Positions 45,307 to 56,265 of a stretch of 64,000 bases of DNA are shown piece by piece. Under the pieces are notes generated by a model. It was not told where the DNA came from. It was given only the letters and a program-made list of their open reading frames with translations, and did no database searches. A program made the position numbers and the translations under genes. The stretch covers positions 11,733,312-11,797,311 of the forward strand of contig NC_092675.1 of NCBI RefSeq assembly GCF_964355755.1, written 5' to 3'. This DNA is from Antedon mediterranea (Eukaryota > Echinodermata > Crinoidea > Comatulida > Antedonidae). The stretch's first letter is position 1; each line of letters opens with the position of its first letter.

Positions 45307-46619
45307 TAAATTTACGTAAGGGCAAAATTCGGTAAATCGCGCCTTACTTCTATAATTTTTACTCGATGGTATATAAAGTTGGTTCGTACTTTCGGTACTG
45401 ATTTTAACCACCTGATGTAACCCTGTTTACTAATTAAATTAAGTTAGATAATAAGTTATTGACGGTTAAAACGAATTTAGGTTCCAAGATTTGCCCCAAA
45501 TAGGGGTGTTTTCCGACCGTGGTATACACTGTATAATGGATGTCCGTCTTGAAAAATACCCGCCACAAAAATGCGAGGAGGCTTCGCATTTTCCTATCTC
45601 CTCCTACGATAATTGTTTTTAATAGCTGAAAACCGGTTGAACAGCTAGAGTACACCATCATAATGTTGAAGACAGGCCGATTTTCTTTAAAAAATACTAT
45701 TTTGATAGATTTAATATACGATTATACAAATCTATTGATTTGCGATGAATGGAACATCCCAATCTCTCAGTCTGCCAGAGTTTGGTTTAACACAAGTACT
45801 GTAGGTAAATTTATGAGCCCTTGGTTTAACACATACGGTAGGTAAATATATGGGCCCTTTGAGAATAAACTTGCGAGATTGTGGATAGGCTCTACTGTTA
45901 GATATATAAACACATTATTATATACAAATAAACTTTATACTGACAGTTCTTTCTCAACGTTTGTATTAATTAATAATTACCAAATATAAACGTCGTAGTG
46001 GTGTATCGTGACATGGTACTTTAATATTTCAATCGATTATGACAGTGACAGTTTTAACTAAACTAAATAAAGAATGTTCTCTAATATAATTAGGAATCTC
46101 TTGCCATACACGGGGAAAATTAGTGTACAATGAATATTTAAAAGAAATAAATAAATAAATAAAATAAAAAAAGTATTAAATCGCAAATGTTTTACTGTAT
46201 TTAGAGGTATATTATTTATAGGCCTATAAAACATGAAAAAAATATTTCGTTACTGAGTGGATAAAGAATATATTAAAAATTGTTCCTCTTTGTACCTATC
46301 CGCTTTCCCATCCCTCAACCCTAATGTTACATACAAAACACAAATTGGGTTTCTTTAAATGAGTCCAAATCAAAAACTTGGACTCATTTTGTGATAAGTT
46401 TCTCCTTCGGAAGTAATTCCCAGGGTGCTAATTTTAGTTGACTACATAAATCATCGTGTCTATTTATTTGTTTCTGTAAACGACAATGTATAGGCCTATA
46501 GTCCTGCGGTACGTACATTTGAAATCGCCAGTTTTGTTACGCTGAAATTACTGTGTATTCGAGAACCATCTGTGGGAACGACCTAGATGGTACGCTCGCT
46601 TCGCTCGCGTACCATCTAG
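45307..46619 (+). mobile_element. CTAG-palindrome repeat element, copy 1
   Basis: Starts near TTTACGTAAGGGCAAAATTC and ends with the palindrome CTAGATGGTACGC..GCGTACCATCTAG (46583-46619). Copy 2 lies at 50395-51271 and a reversed fragment at 24955-25155. Short frames inside (45434-45661, 45663-45845) are not conserved between copies. A terminal palindrome ending CTAG suggests Helitron-type transposition (inference). Confidence 0.6.
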
Positions 46620-46784
46620 TATAACTAATTAAGACATACAAACAATTACAAATAAGTAGAGGTTCTTTCCAGTTCCGAGCATCATACATCATTCTCCTAC
46701 TGTAGGTAGACCTGATAGATTGCTGATTAATCTATCATCATCTGAACTTTAATTAATAATATTTGTTTATATATTAATTCACAG

Positions 46785-47654
46785 GGGGAACGCAAAGGAG
46801 TAAACAAGTATTATCCTCCGGATTTTGATCCACAAAAGCACCAGAGCCTTGATAAGTATCATAACACTCATCCATTACGGGAGCGTGCTAAGAAGATACA
46901 CCTTGGTATTCTGGTCATTCGATATGAAATGCCATATAATGTCTGGTGTGAAGGCTGTGGTAAACATATTGGAATGGGTGTGTACAGTTTTATTTAAGCA
47001 TGTCTCGTGAAAATGGGTAACTTTATATATATTGATTGAGATATATTATTATTAGAAGAATAACAAAAATTTTTTTTATAGGAGTTCGATATAATGCTGA
47101 GAAGAAGAAGGTTGGTAATTATTACACCACACCCATCTACCAATTCAAGATGAAATGTCATTTATGCGATAACTATCTGGTGATGGAGACTGACCCAAAA
47201 AACTGTGAATACAAGTGCATTAGTGGTGTGCGAAGGAAGAATCAGAAATGGGATATGGAGGAAAATGAACAAATTGTACCAGAGGGTGAGTGAGTATGTT
47301 TTACATTTATTTCCATTACCTGTATAAGAAAAGTTGGTTCTATTAGGAGTACAGTTAAAAACATTTTAATGTTTTGTAAATCTTTTTTTTTTTATGGTTT
47401 AATGTGGACTTCTAGATTATTATTATACTATAAATTATTAATTGGTAATTTTTTTAATGAATACAAACATTGCTCAAACAGACAAGGAAGAATTAAAGAA
47501 GAGAGCAGCAGATGCCATGAGCAATCTTGAACATGGTGTAAATGATAAGAAGAAGTCATCATTAGCGATGCCGACATTAGGACAACTGGCAGAAGCACAT
47601 TCAGGCTGGCATGATGACTACCAACGGAACGCGATGCTCCGTCAGACATTTAGA
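46785..47654 (+). CDS. CCDC130/YJU2B-like splicing factor (CWC16 family), three exons, partial
   Basis: Exons 46785-46977, 47082-47285 and 47482-47654 join in phase with GT-AG introns. Exon one begins GERKGVNKYYPPDFDP, the residues that follow Met1 in this family, so the start codon lies in an unseen upstream exon ending in ATG. Conserved parts: LRERAKKIHLGILVIRYEMP, the zinc-type pairs CEGC and CHLC, and VRYNAEKKKVGNYYTTPIY. The third exon matches the conserved LEHG..D and AMLRQTFR region. CWC16 proteins join the spliceosome around its catalytic step. The C-terminal exons are not visible. A decayed gypsy element follows within 500 bp on the opposite strand. Either those exons are farther away or the locus is truncated. 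Confidence 0.85.
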
Positions 47655-48136
47655 GTAAGTGAATTTCTTACAGAAATAAAACTAAGGAAACAATTGTAAT
47701 GTATATCATATTAACATTTTATTTCTACATTAAAGAGAGAAATCTCAATCTTTCATAGAAGCTTTGAAAATGTCAATAGACTCAATAAAAGGAAATGATA
47801 AACCACAATGATGGTGAGTTATGTATAAATTGAAAAAAAAAAGAGTTATGCAGCGAGCAAACAGTCTAGTTTAATTGATATTGGAATCCTTCCTTTACCC
47901 ACAGTACTCACTGTACTGCAGAAAAAGAAACTCTTCCCTTTATCAAAGTTAAAATAAAGTTTCATTCAGCACAAATGATGGTGAAAACTCTTTCTTTATA
48001 AGGCGGTAAAAACATGTTTAAGATACTTGTCACCGGAAAAGATTTTTTAGAGCATTATGTTTAGATTATGTAGGAGTAGGTTGATTATTTAGCACATTAA
48101 GTGTTACATTATGGGATCAGGTTTATTTATTATTAT
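47655..48136. other. Downstream of the third CCDC130-like exon
   Basis: I searched it for a fourth exon and found no convincing continuation. Confidence 0.4.
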
Positions 48137-48566
48137 TTATTCTTTATACTGGGTAGTCAAAGACTGTTCTCCCAGAGGGCCCAGTGTATAGTTAGTACTA
48201 TGATTACATAATACTATGATTACATAGTCCAAATGGCATGCGGTTATATTCAAATAATCCGAAAGGAGTAGTGAAACTGGTGAAATTAAATCAATTGTGG
48301 TGAACTGGCGATAATCAACACACAACCTCAATGAACCATCTGGCTTATGGACAAGAACAATTGGTGAGGCAAACGGACTGGTACTCTGGAATAACGGCAT
48401 TCTTCAGCAACTTAATATGCTCTCGTACTTGTTCCAATTGGGATGGTGGTATGCGTCGATATGGTTGTTTGATTGGAGTGTCATCGGAAAGTTGGATATG
48501 GTGTTTTACTTTATCTGTATGGCCAAGATCTTCATAATTTTCAGCGAATATATCTGCATGCTTCAA
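48137..48566 (-). pseudogene. Ty3/gypsy reverse-transcriptase fragment, frameshifted
   Basis: One frame (48566-48345) shows DLGHTDKVKHHIQL and RRIPPSQLEQVREHIKLL, the entry to the gypsy reverse-transcriptase domain. Another frame (48400-48137) continues with SPFASPIVLV, KPDGSLRLCVDYRQ and then degenerates. The frameshift lies at about 48400. The catalytic YxDD region is absent, so the copy is dead. It belongs with 49691-50203 as one decayed element. Confidence 0.8.
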
Positions 48567-48816
48567 CAGAAAAGCTTTAGCTCATTCTTCGTCATTGGTT
48601 AGCCCAGTGTGCTGGTTAAAAACTTGTTCTTTACAGCTTGTTTCTAAAGATTGAAAGTATACTTCACTATTTAATATCTATACTGATTTTGTCTATACAC
48701 ACACTCCCATTGTCAACCATAACAATAGATTGAACTTTACCAACAGGTGTTCTTGGTTTATGACATATCACCTTATCAGAATAAGTGGAATGACTACTCT
48801 TTTGTTAGTCTGGGCT

Positions 48817-48915
48817 CCAGACGGAGTTTTTTCTTAATATTAGTAAAAATAAAAATATTTTTTGCACATATGGCGTTTCATACGTGTATTACTTGAGTTT
48901 GGATACTCCGTCTGG
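48817..48915. repeat. Short inverted repeat
   Basis: CCAGACGGAGT (48817-48827) and ACTCCGTCTGG (48905-48915) bracket 77 bp. Possibly a small foldback element. Confidence 0.6.
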
Positions 48916-49690
48916 GGAAACACGCAAAAGTCACGTGGTTTGACACCAAGAATTCTTGGTGCATAGATTATCCGGTTGACTAGTTTCAGCTGCATACGAT
49001 TGGCTATTCACTCGTACACCGTTTTAATATTCATGTTTCAGAATTTCAAAGACTCAACAACTAAGAAGGTACGCATGCGCTATGTTACGTTTAGACAATG
49101 TGTATTTGGGTACATTAATGAAAGTTTCTGAAGGCTAGAAATGATTTTATACCGTATGCCTAGTAGTAGTCTGGTAAAATTTGATGGGATTTTTCCCAAG
49201 AAAACTCGTCTTGCTTCTCCGCAAATCAAACATTGAATGGATCATTTAATATTACGCGGAGATAATTTGATTTAATTCCCACCCAGACCCTGTCCTGTTC
49301 TGTGTAGTGGTGTAGCCCTATCTGTTGTGTGTGAATCCTGTTTTGTGCCGGTGGTGGTATGTAGGCCTACCTTAATTGGCGTTTTATTTGGCAGGTCATA
49401 CGTGCAAGTTGAGTAGGACCTACGAAGGAGGCCTAGGCTAAGGACTAAACAATTAATAAACAACTTGGCATTACGATTTCATATTTCAACAGTCTCGATC
49501 GTACATTCAGCACTGTACGTACTCGATCTTTTTCATTTTGAAACAAAATGATCATTGGTTGATTCGAAATCCATATTTACATACCGCCTGCCCCATATAG
49601 CCAAATACGGTATGATAAACCTGCGTCATTCTTATCGGATGTTTGCGGTCTGCAAATCGATTTCTATACGTGTTTCACAAGTCTGTATTT
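48916..49690. other. Between gypsy fragments, no clear coding sequence
   Basis: Probably decayed retroelement or spacer. No LTR pair could be identified by eye. Confidence 0.35.
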
Positions 49691-50203
49691 TCAGACAAAA
49701 ATCGCGGTCGAAATAAAAACAAATAAATAAAAAAAAAAGATAATACAGGCTTGGGGAAAGTCTACTCTTTTGTGTGTGTCAAGTTGTAATAGACCTTGAA
49801 TGGCTTGAGGCAGATTGATTAGTCGTTTGGTGAAATTAAGTTGCTTCTTCATGTCAGATGTAAAGTTTTTGATGACATTCATTCCCAATAACATTGGACA
49901 CCTGGTTGATGTCTTCACGACTAATATACCACAGTTTGAAATAACAATATTCCCTAGGTATTTAACTGCAAGCGTGATGTTTTCCAAAGTTTCGGATTTG
50001 GAGCATCTGGAATTCTACCCCACTTCTCTGAAAATTCCAATAAAACGAATGCATAATCCAAGGTGGATTGTCCTCTCTTCTGAATAGCATTGTAGATTTG
50101 TCTCATGATGGTGCTTAATAACATTCTCTTGAAATGTCCTCAGAATTCGCTCTGGATCATTTGCAACTCTTGGACAATGTTTATTTCCCTCCAAGCAAAA
50201 CAA
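49691..50203 (-). pseudogene. Retroelement fragment with protease-like tail
   Basis: The minus-strand frame 49987-49691 contains PMLLGMNVIKNF, like the PxILGMNVI end of the gypsy retropepsin domain. Upstream, 50203-50015 is a second fragment of unclear domain. Order and strand match the reverse-transcriptase fragment at 48137-48566. Confidence 0.5.
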
Positions 50204-50394
50204 ATTTCTTGAATCCTCTAAATGAGCTGCGACAAAAACTACTCACCAATAATCATTTAAACTGGCTAGAAACATACTATGGTATTGGAAAATGAATAAA
50301 ACAATGACAAAAATTAAAATATCCATAGCAACCGTTGCTATGCATTTTTTTACATTACAGATTTTACACAGAATTGTTCCATAAAAAGCACAAA
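50204..50394. other. Spacer
   Basis: No feature recognised. Confidence 0.3.
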
Positions 50395-51271
50395 AGTTTG
50401 AATCTCGGTACTGATTTAAACCACCAGATGTAACCCTGTTTACTAATTAAATTTAGTTAGATAATTAGTTATTGACAATTAAAACGAATTTAGGTTGAAC
50501 GATTTGCCCCAAATAGGGGTGTTTTCCGACTGTAGTATACACTGTCTAATGGATGTCCTCTTAAAAAATACCTGCACACAATAATACGAGGATGCTTCGC
50601 ATTTTCCTATCTCCTCCTACGATAATTGTTTTTAATAGCTGAAAACCGGTTGAACAGCTCGAGTACAGTATCATAATGTTGAAGACGGGCCGATTTAAAA
50701 AAAAAAAAACTATTTTGATAGATTTAATATACGTTTATACAAATGTATTGATTTGCGATGAATGGAACATTCTAATCTCTCAGACTCCCAGTTTGTAGGT
50801 AAATTTATGAGCCCTCCATGATTTAAAACAAGTAGGTAAATTTATGAGCCCTTTGAGAATAAACTTAAAACTGAGATATAGCATTGCAATACTTTGACAA
50901 TATTGTAAATACTGTACGTAATAACCATTTTATAATTAGTAATTATAAACAATATAAACGTTGTAGTGGTGTATCGTTACATGTACTTTACTATTTCAAT
51001 CGACTATAATAGGGACAGTTTTAGTTTTTTGGACTCATTTTAAGACAGTTTCGCCTTCGGAAGTAGGCCTAATTCCCAGTGTGCTAATTTTAGTTGACTA
51101 CATTAATCATCGTGTCTATTTATTCGTTTCTGAAAACGACAATGTATTTATAGTCCTGTGGTACGTACATTTGAAATCGCCACTTTTTTGACGCTGAAAT
51201 TACTGTGTATTCGAGAACCATCTTTGGACACGACCTAGATGGTATGCGAGCGAAGCGAGCGTACCATCTAG
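50395..51271 (+). mobile_element. CTAG-palindrome repeat element, copy 2 (5'-truncated)
   Basis: Matches copy 1 from GGTACTGATTT on, with internal deletions. Ends at CTAGATGG..CCATCTAG (51235-51271). The centre of its palindrome is inverted relative to copy 1. Confidence 0.65.
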
Positions 51272-52345
51272 TATATATAATAAGTATTTTTCTTTTTCAA
51301 TTTTTGAATTTAAACTATCTACTAGCATTGTTAAATATAGTTATGTTGAAAAAAAATAATTATGTAACAAAACGCATTTTCATTTCCATAGCAACAATAT
51401 AAAATTATACAAATTGTCCAGTTACTTTTCATTCCATAAGCAAAAATCATCTGATACTGGTATTTATAAGAAATGCCAAATAGGTTATCTAATGAATATA
51501 ATGTGAACTTTTTTGGTGTACAGTATAAGAAAATGTGTTTGCTATGTATATCGGGTTATCTCATTTGTACCTGAAATAAAATATATAGAATTAGGAGCTT
51601 TGCATATTATTTGCAGTTCGTAATCATTTTATGTTAAAAAGTATGTATGGAGACTGATGGTGATTAGATAAAAACATCCAAACCAAGTATCAAAACACCT
51701 TTTGTCTTCATAGCAACAAAGCAAATTTACCAGAATTATGTTTATTTTGAAAAAGAGCATAAGTCTGGTTCTACTCATGTTAGAGACTTGATTTTGGTAT
51801 CAACATTTTCAAAATACTAATATTTCTATAAGCTGTAACAAAGTATTTACTCGATAGGTTGCCAGGAAAACAATTATTGCCAGAAAACTGACTTTTTTAT
51901 GTAAAAATATGACTTTATTATTCTTTTTTCGCCAAAACCATTTATTAATAATAATATTTTATACAAAAACAACTGTAGCTACAGTACAATAAATTAATCA
52001 TATCACACATTAAAAAATAAATATATACAATTTCATTAAATAATTTATATTTTTTCTTTCATTTATTTGGCATCTCAATACATAACATTAAAAATACATC
52101 AATAATATATATAATCACCTTAAATATTAAAATACATCAAAAAAGCAAATAAAAATGGCGGGATTAATGAAGTCTTACGATGCACGGGAAAACACATAAA
52201 GTCGTTTAAAGTAAAACAACTTAATTCCAATGTGGTCCCTAAAAAGATAGTAATTATAATTTTAACAAAACAAACATTATAAGACGGGGTTCATAAATAT
52301 ATAAGCATATAAGCAAAACATCTGATAAAATGGCACAATAATAAT
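51272..52345. other. AT-rich region including the 3' UTR of the non-LTR element
   Basis: The part from about 51900 probably belongs to the reverse-transcriptase element downstream of its stop. The rest shows nothing recognisable. Confidence 0.4.
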
Positions 52346-54142
52346 TTATCTATGTTTAATTTTGTAATATTGTTTCAATTCAGTTTTAAATTTAGATGTG
52401 TTGGAAATTTGTTTAATATAGTCAGGAAGGTTATTCCATTCTCTGATTGCATTAAAATAGAATGTATTACATTCTATGCCTTGGACTTTAGGTACAACAA
52501 AATTGAGTTTACTACCACGAGTGAAGTGACCATGTAAGTTATTAACTCTACGAAAGTTTTCGTTTAGGTATGAAGCACTTCTGCCCATAAATATCTTATG
52601 AACTTGGCTAATTTGCAAGAACTTTACTCGATATTTTACATTTAACAATCCATAATCGTCTAATTAATCAGCACCTATATGTCTTCTGGGTTCAACTCCT
52701 TTTATGAGTCTAACCATTTTGTTTTGAGCAATTTGTAGTTTTCTTTGGATAGCTTTACTGGTTCCACAGAACCAAGAAGATGCAGCATAATCAAAAACAC
52801 ATTGGATGAGAGCAGAGCATAATAGTTTACGATTCTTACAACTTAGTATCTTACGTTGGCGGTACATAAACTTAAGCCTATTATTAATTTTCTTAATGGT
52901 TTTACATGCATATTCAGAACACGTTAAATTTTGATCTATTTCAATACCCAGATACTTGACACAATTACTAGTGTTGATATTGTTACCATTTGTTGAGACA
53001 TTAAAATTGTTAACATTTTTAGTTTTTCTCTTAGAACCAAATAGTATACACTCTGTTTTATCCAGGTTAATTGTTAATTTATTGTCTACAAGCCAATCAC
53101 ACAAGGAGTCTAGTGTTGACCCTAGCTTCTTCGAAATAATATCTGGATTTCTGTGTGAATAAACAATTGCACTGTCATCAGCGTATAGAAGGAGTTTACA
53201 ATCAGGATCAATACAAGTTACCATGTCATTAACAAAACATAAGAACAAAAGGGGTCCAAGGATACTTCCTTGAGGAACCCCGCATGTAACAGTACAAGAT
53301 TGAGAGCAATGATCATCAACAGTTACTATTTGCTTTCTTATTGATAAGTAAGATTTGAACCATTCAATAGATCCAATACCCATTAATTTAAGCTTATTAC
53401 ATAAAATGTCATGATCTACAGTGTCAAATGCCTTCTTTAAATCGACCAACACCATACCCGAGAAATTTCCCTTAGAAGTTTGGGTTTTAAGGGAATCAAC
53501 TAAGTCTATCAAACATGTGTCAGTAGAGAAGGCAGCTCGAAATCCAGATTGATATTTATACAATACGTTGTTTTCAGTAAGGTATTTTTCGATTTGAATA
53601 AAAACAGCCTTCTCTAAAATTTTAGACATTGTACTGAGTATACTTATAGGGCGATAGTTTCCAATATCGGTTCTACTACCTTTTTTATAAAGAGGTATGA
53701 CCTTGGCCTTTTTCATGTCTTCTGGGACTGTACTGGTACTAATTGATAAATTAATTATGTAGGTAATGGGAACTTTTAGAATTTCAGCCCCATCTTTTAT
53801 GAAGCGGGGCGGTATCTTATCGACACCCGTGCTTTTTGTCGCATTAAGTTTGTTTAATTCACTATATATAAAGTCTTCGTCCACTGAGTTGAGCATAAAG
53901 TTATTACCACTAACGGTTCTATAGAAATCCTTAAGTTTGGACGACGTACAGTCATACACATTCTTAGGGGATGGAAGTTTACTGACCAAATTGGCTGCAA
54001 TAGTAGTAAAATATTCGTTGAAGCAAGAAGCAATTTTGGCTGGGTCGAAACATTTAGTACCATTGGGCAGGTCAATAACCGTTTTAGCACTATCCTTAGA
54101 TTTATTACTATAGCCTAGACCTTTAAACATTTTCCATAACTT
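52346..54142 (-). pseudogene. Non-LTR retrotransposon reverse transcriptase (CR1/L2-like), 5'-truncated, one in-frame stop
   Basis: The minus-strand frame from 54130 runs 488 codons to a TAA at 52664, then continues in the same frame 52648-52346. Using the frame from 54130, reverse-transcriptase blocks are visible at residues 230-240 (DLKKAFDTVDH), 284-289 (GVPQGS) and 316-319 (YADD, catalytic). The tail after the stop has WNNLPDYIKQ and an FK..LKQYY end, typical of CR1/L2/Daphne-like ORF2 proteins. The endonuclease domain is missing. The frame opens from a stop near 54143, where the GTTATCCGC hairpin array begins, so the insertion is 5'-truncated there. Intact except for one nonsense codon and the truncation. 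Confidence 0.9.
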
Positions 54143-54144
54143 TT

Positions 54145-54600
54145 AGTTATCCGCAACGAAGTTGCAGGATAACTCCTAGTGATTGTACGAAATCATCATC
54201 ATCCTCTTTTTTTTAAGTTATCCGCTCATGGCGGATAACTCCTTGTAACTGTCCTGTTTCATCATCTTTTTTTTTTTTTTTTTTAGTTATCCGCAACGAA
54301 GTTGCAGGATAACTCCTTGTGATTGTACAAAATCAATATCTTTTTTTAGTTATCCGCTTAGTAGCGGATAACTCCTTGTGATTGTATTGGATCAATATTT
54401 TTCTTTTTAGTTATCCGCAACGAAGTTGCAGGATAACTCCTAGTGATTGTACGAAATCATCATCCTCTTTTTTTTTAGTTATCCGCATTCACGGATAACT
54501 CCTTGTAACTGTCCTGTTTCATCATCTTTTTTTTTTTTTTTCGGATAACCCTTGTTATTGTCACGTTTCTTTTTGGTTATCCGCACTTGGCGGATAACCC
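54145..54600. repeat. Array of about eight GTTATCCGC hairpins
   Basis: Several units have the stem extension CAACGAAGTTG with a bulged A before GGATAAC. Others have loops TCATG, TTAGTA and ATTCA. One (near 54540) has lost its left arm. The last is GGTTATCCGC..GCGGATAACC and heads a type-A body. Confidence 0.9.
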
Positions 54601-56045
54601 TTGTTATTGTAAATATCTTTTTCTTCTTCATCTTCTTTGTTATTCTTCTTTCTTTCCCGGATTTTTGTGACCAGCATATCTCTATTGCTTGTGAACATAA
54701 CTTTGTATAACTTTGTCAAAAGATTGACCTGTAGCTGTAGATGTGCAAGAAACTTCGTTATATGACGTTAGAGTCGCGCAGCGTAAGTTACGCGCGATTT
54801 TAAGAATTTCAATGATTGGTCATAGATTATAAACCAAAAGTCATTTTTTATTGACACTTGGTGAAAATTTAAGTCATATCAAGGGCGAACTTTCTATGGA
54901 TTAAAAATGGCATGTTTCACAAGAAGTTACGCGCGCACGCGCATTTAAAATTTCAAAATGCGCAAAATTAATTTCTAATCAACTTTCTACGCTGATCATG
55001 ACATTTTGAACATGTGAAAAATTCCCACGCGCGCGAAAAAAATTACGCGTAAGGTGCGCACGGAGCATGAAAATCATGTTTTTTTCTCTTGAATTATGAT
55101 TTTCCAACCTTTCCTAGTCATTTTAAAAAAGATTGACATGATTTGAAATTAAAATGACGTCATACGAACACGTTGATTTATACCATTTTCACGCGTTTTA
55201 GTTGAAAAAGTTACAAAATATTGTCAAAATTATGCCTATCTTTAATCTATTATAGCTCCTCAGGATCATCCACGACCCCCAATTTTTTAAATTTTATATG
55301 TAAGTAGATATGTTGTAGATATGAATTCATGCAGAATCTTTACCCCTCGGATGTTATGACGTCATCGTATGGCCACACGAATGTAAAATATAGAGTTTTT
55401 TACTCTTTCGTTATTGCTCATCACATTAAATAGAGCGCATCTCACTTTTACGTGCCCAAAATTCTTCAAATTTGTTTTAATGTAATTATTTAGATAATTA
55501 TCTTCTAAAATGGTTATCTTTATATGTCAATTTGATGATGTCATCGTGTTAATAATTGGATTAAAAAGATGGGTCTCGTAATTTCGTCTATGCTACACTG
55601 TATATAACATACAGTTTATTCTGTAAAATACTGTAATATGATGTATGCTACATAATAGGTAAGTTGCGGATAACCCTTGTTATTGTAAATATCTTTTTCT
55701 TCATCTTCATCTTCTTTGTTATTCTTCTTTCTTTCCCGGATTTTTGTGTGTCGCATATCCCCTATTGCTTGTGAACATAACTTTGTATAACTTTGTCAAA
55801 AGATTGATCTGTAGCTGTAGATGTGCAAGAAACTTCGTTATATGACGTTAGAGTCGCGCAGTGTATTCTGTAAACACTGTAATATGCTGTATGCTACAAA
55901 ATAGGTACAATTCAGCACTGTAAACATTCTTAATTCATGTCATAGGATGGCATAATAATTGTCGAAGTTCATATAGTTTAAAGTATGTGCATGTTGCGTT
56001 TGCGCGGATAACCCGAACTCGTCAAAGTGACGAGTTCAAATCTAG
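54601..56045 (+). mobile_element. Helitron2-like repeat unit, type A, with nested short derivative
   Basis: Body as at 29573. At about 55664 a second GCGGATAACCCTTGTTATTG leader begins, runs about 200 bp, then jumps at 55862 to the 3' part. Ends with GCGGATAACC, a hairpin, CAAAT and CTAG (56042-56045). Confidence 0.65.
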
Positions 56046-56265
56046 TTGGTTATCCGCAACTTATAAGTTGCAGGATAACCCTTGTGATTGTAAATATCTT
56101 TTTTCATCTTCTTTGTTATTAGTTATCCGCTTAGTAGCGGATAACTCCTTGTAATCGTCCTGGATCTTTTTTTTTTTTTTCTTTATTAGTTATCCGCTTA
56201 GTAGCGGATAACTCCTTGTAACTGTATGAAATCATCTTTTTTTTTTTTTTTTTTTCTGTATTATT
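56046..56265. repeat. Three GTTATCCGC hairpins
   Basis: The first has outer pair G-C (GGTTATCC..GGATAACC), the next two have A-T, all with T-rich tails. Confidence 0.9.

Larger units (their letters stand above)
44290..45310. repeat. ~370-bp tandem repeat carrying tRNA-like sequences, three units
   Basis: TTGGAATTTATTCTGACTTG begins at about 44294, 44670 and 45041. Each unit contains a tRNA-like block and a TTTACAGTATGATTTAT tail. The third unit is truncated. Confidence 0.85.

Noticed and set aside
52956-54090. Open frames antisense to, or in other frames of, the reverse transcriptase
   Set aside because: They are shadows of the coding frame with no motifs of their own.
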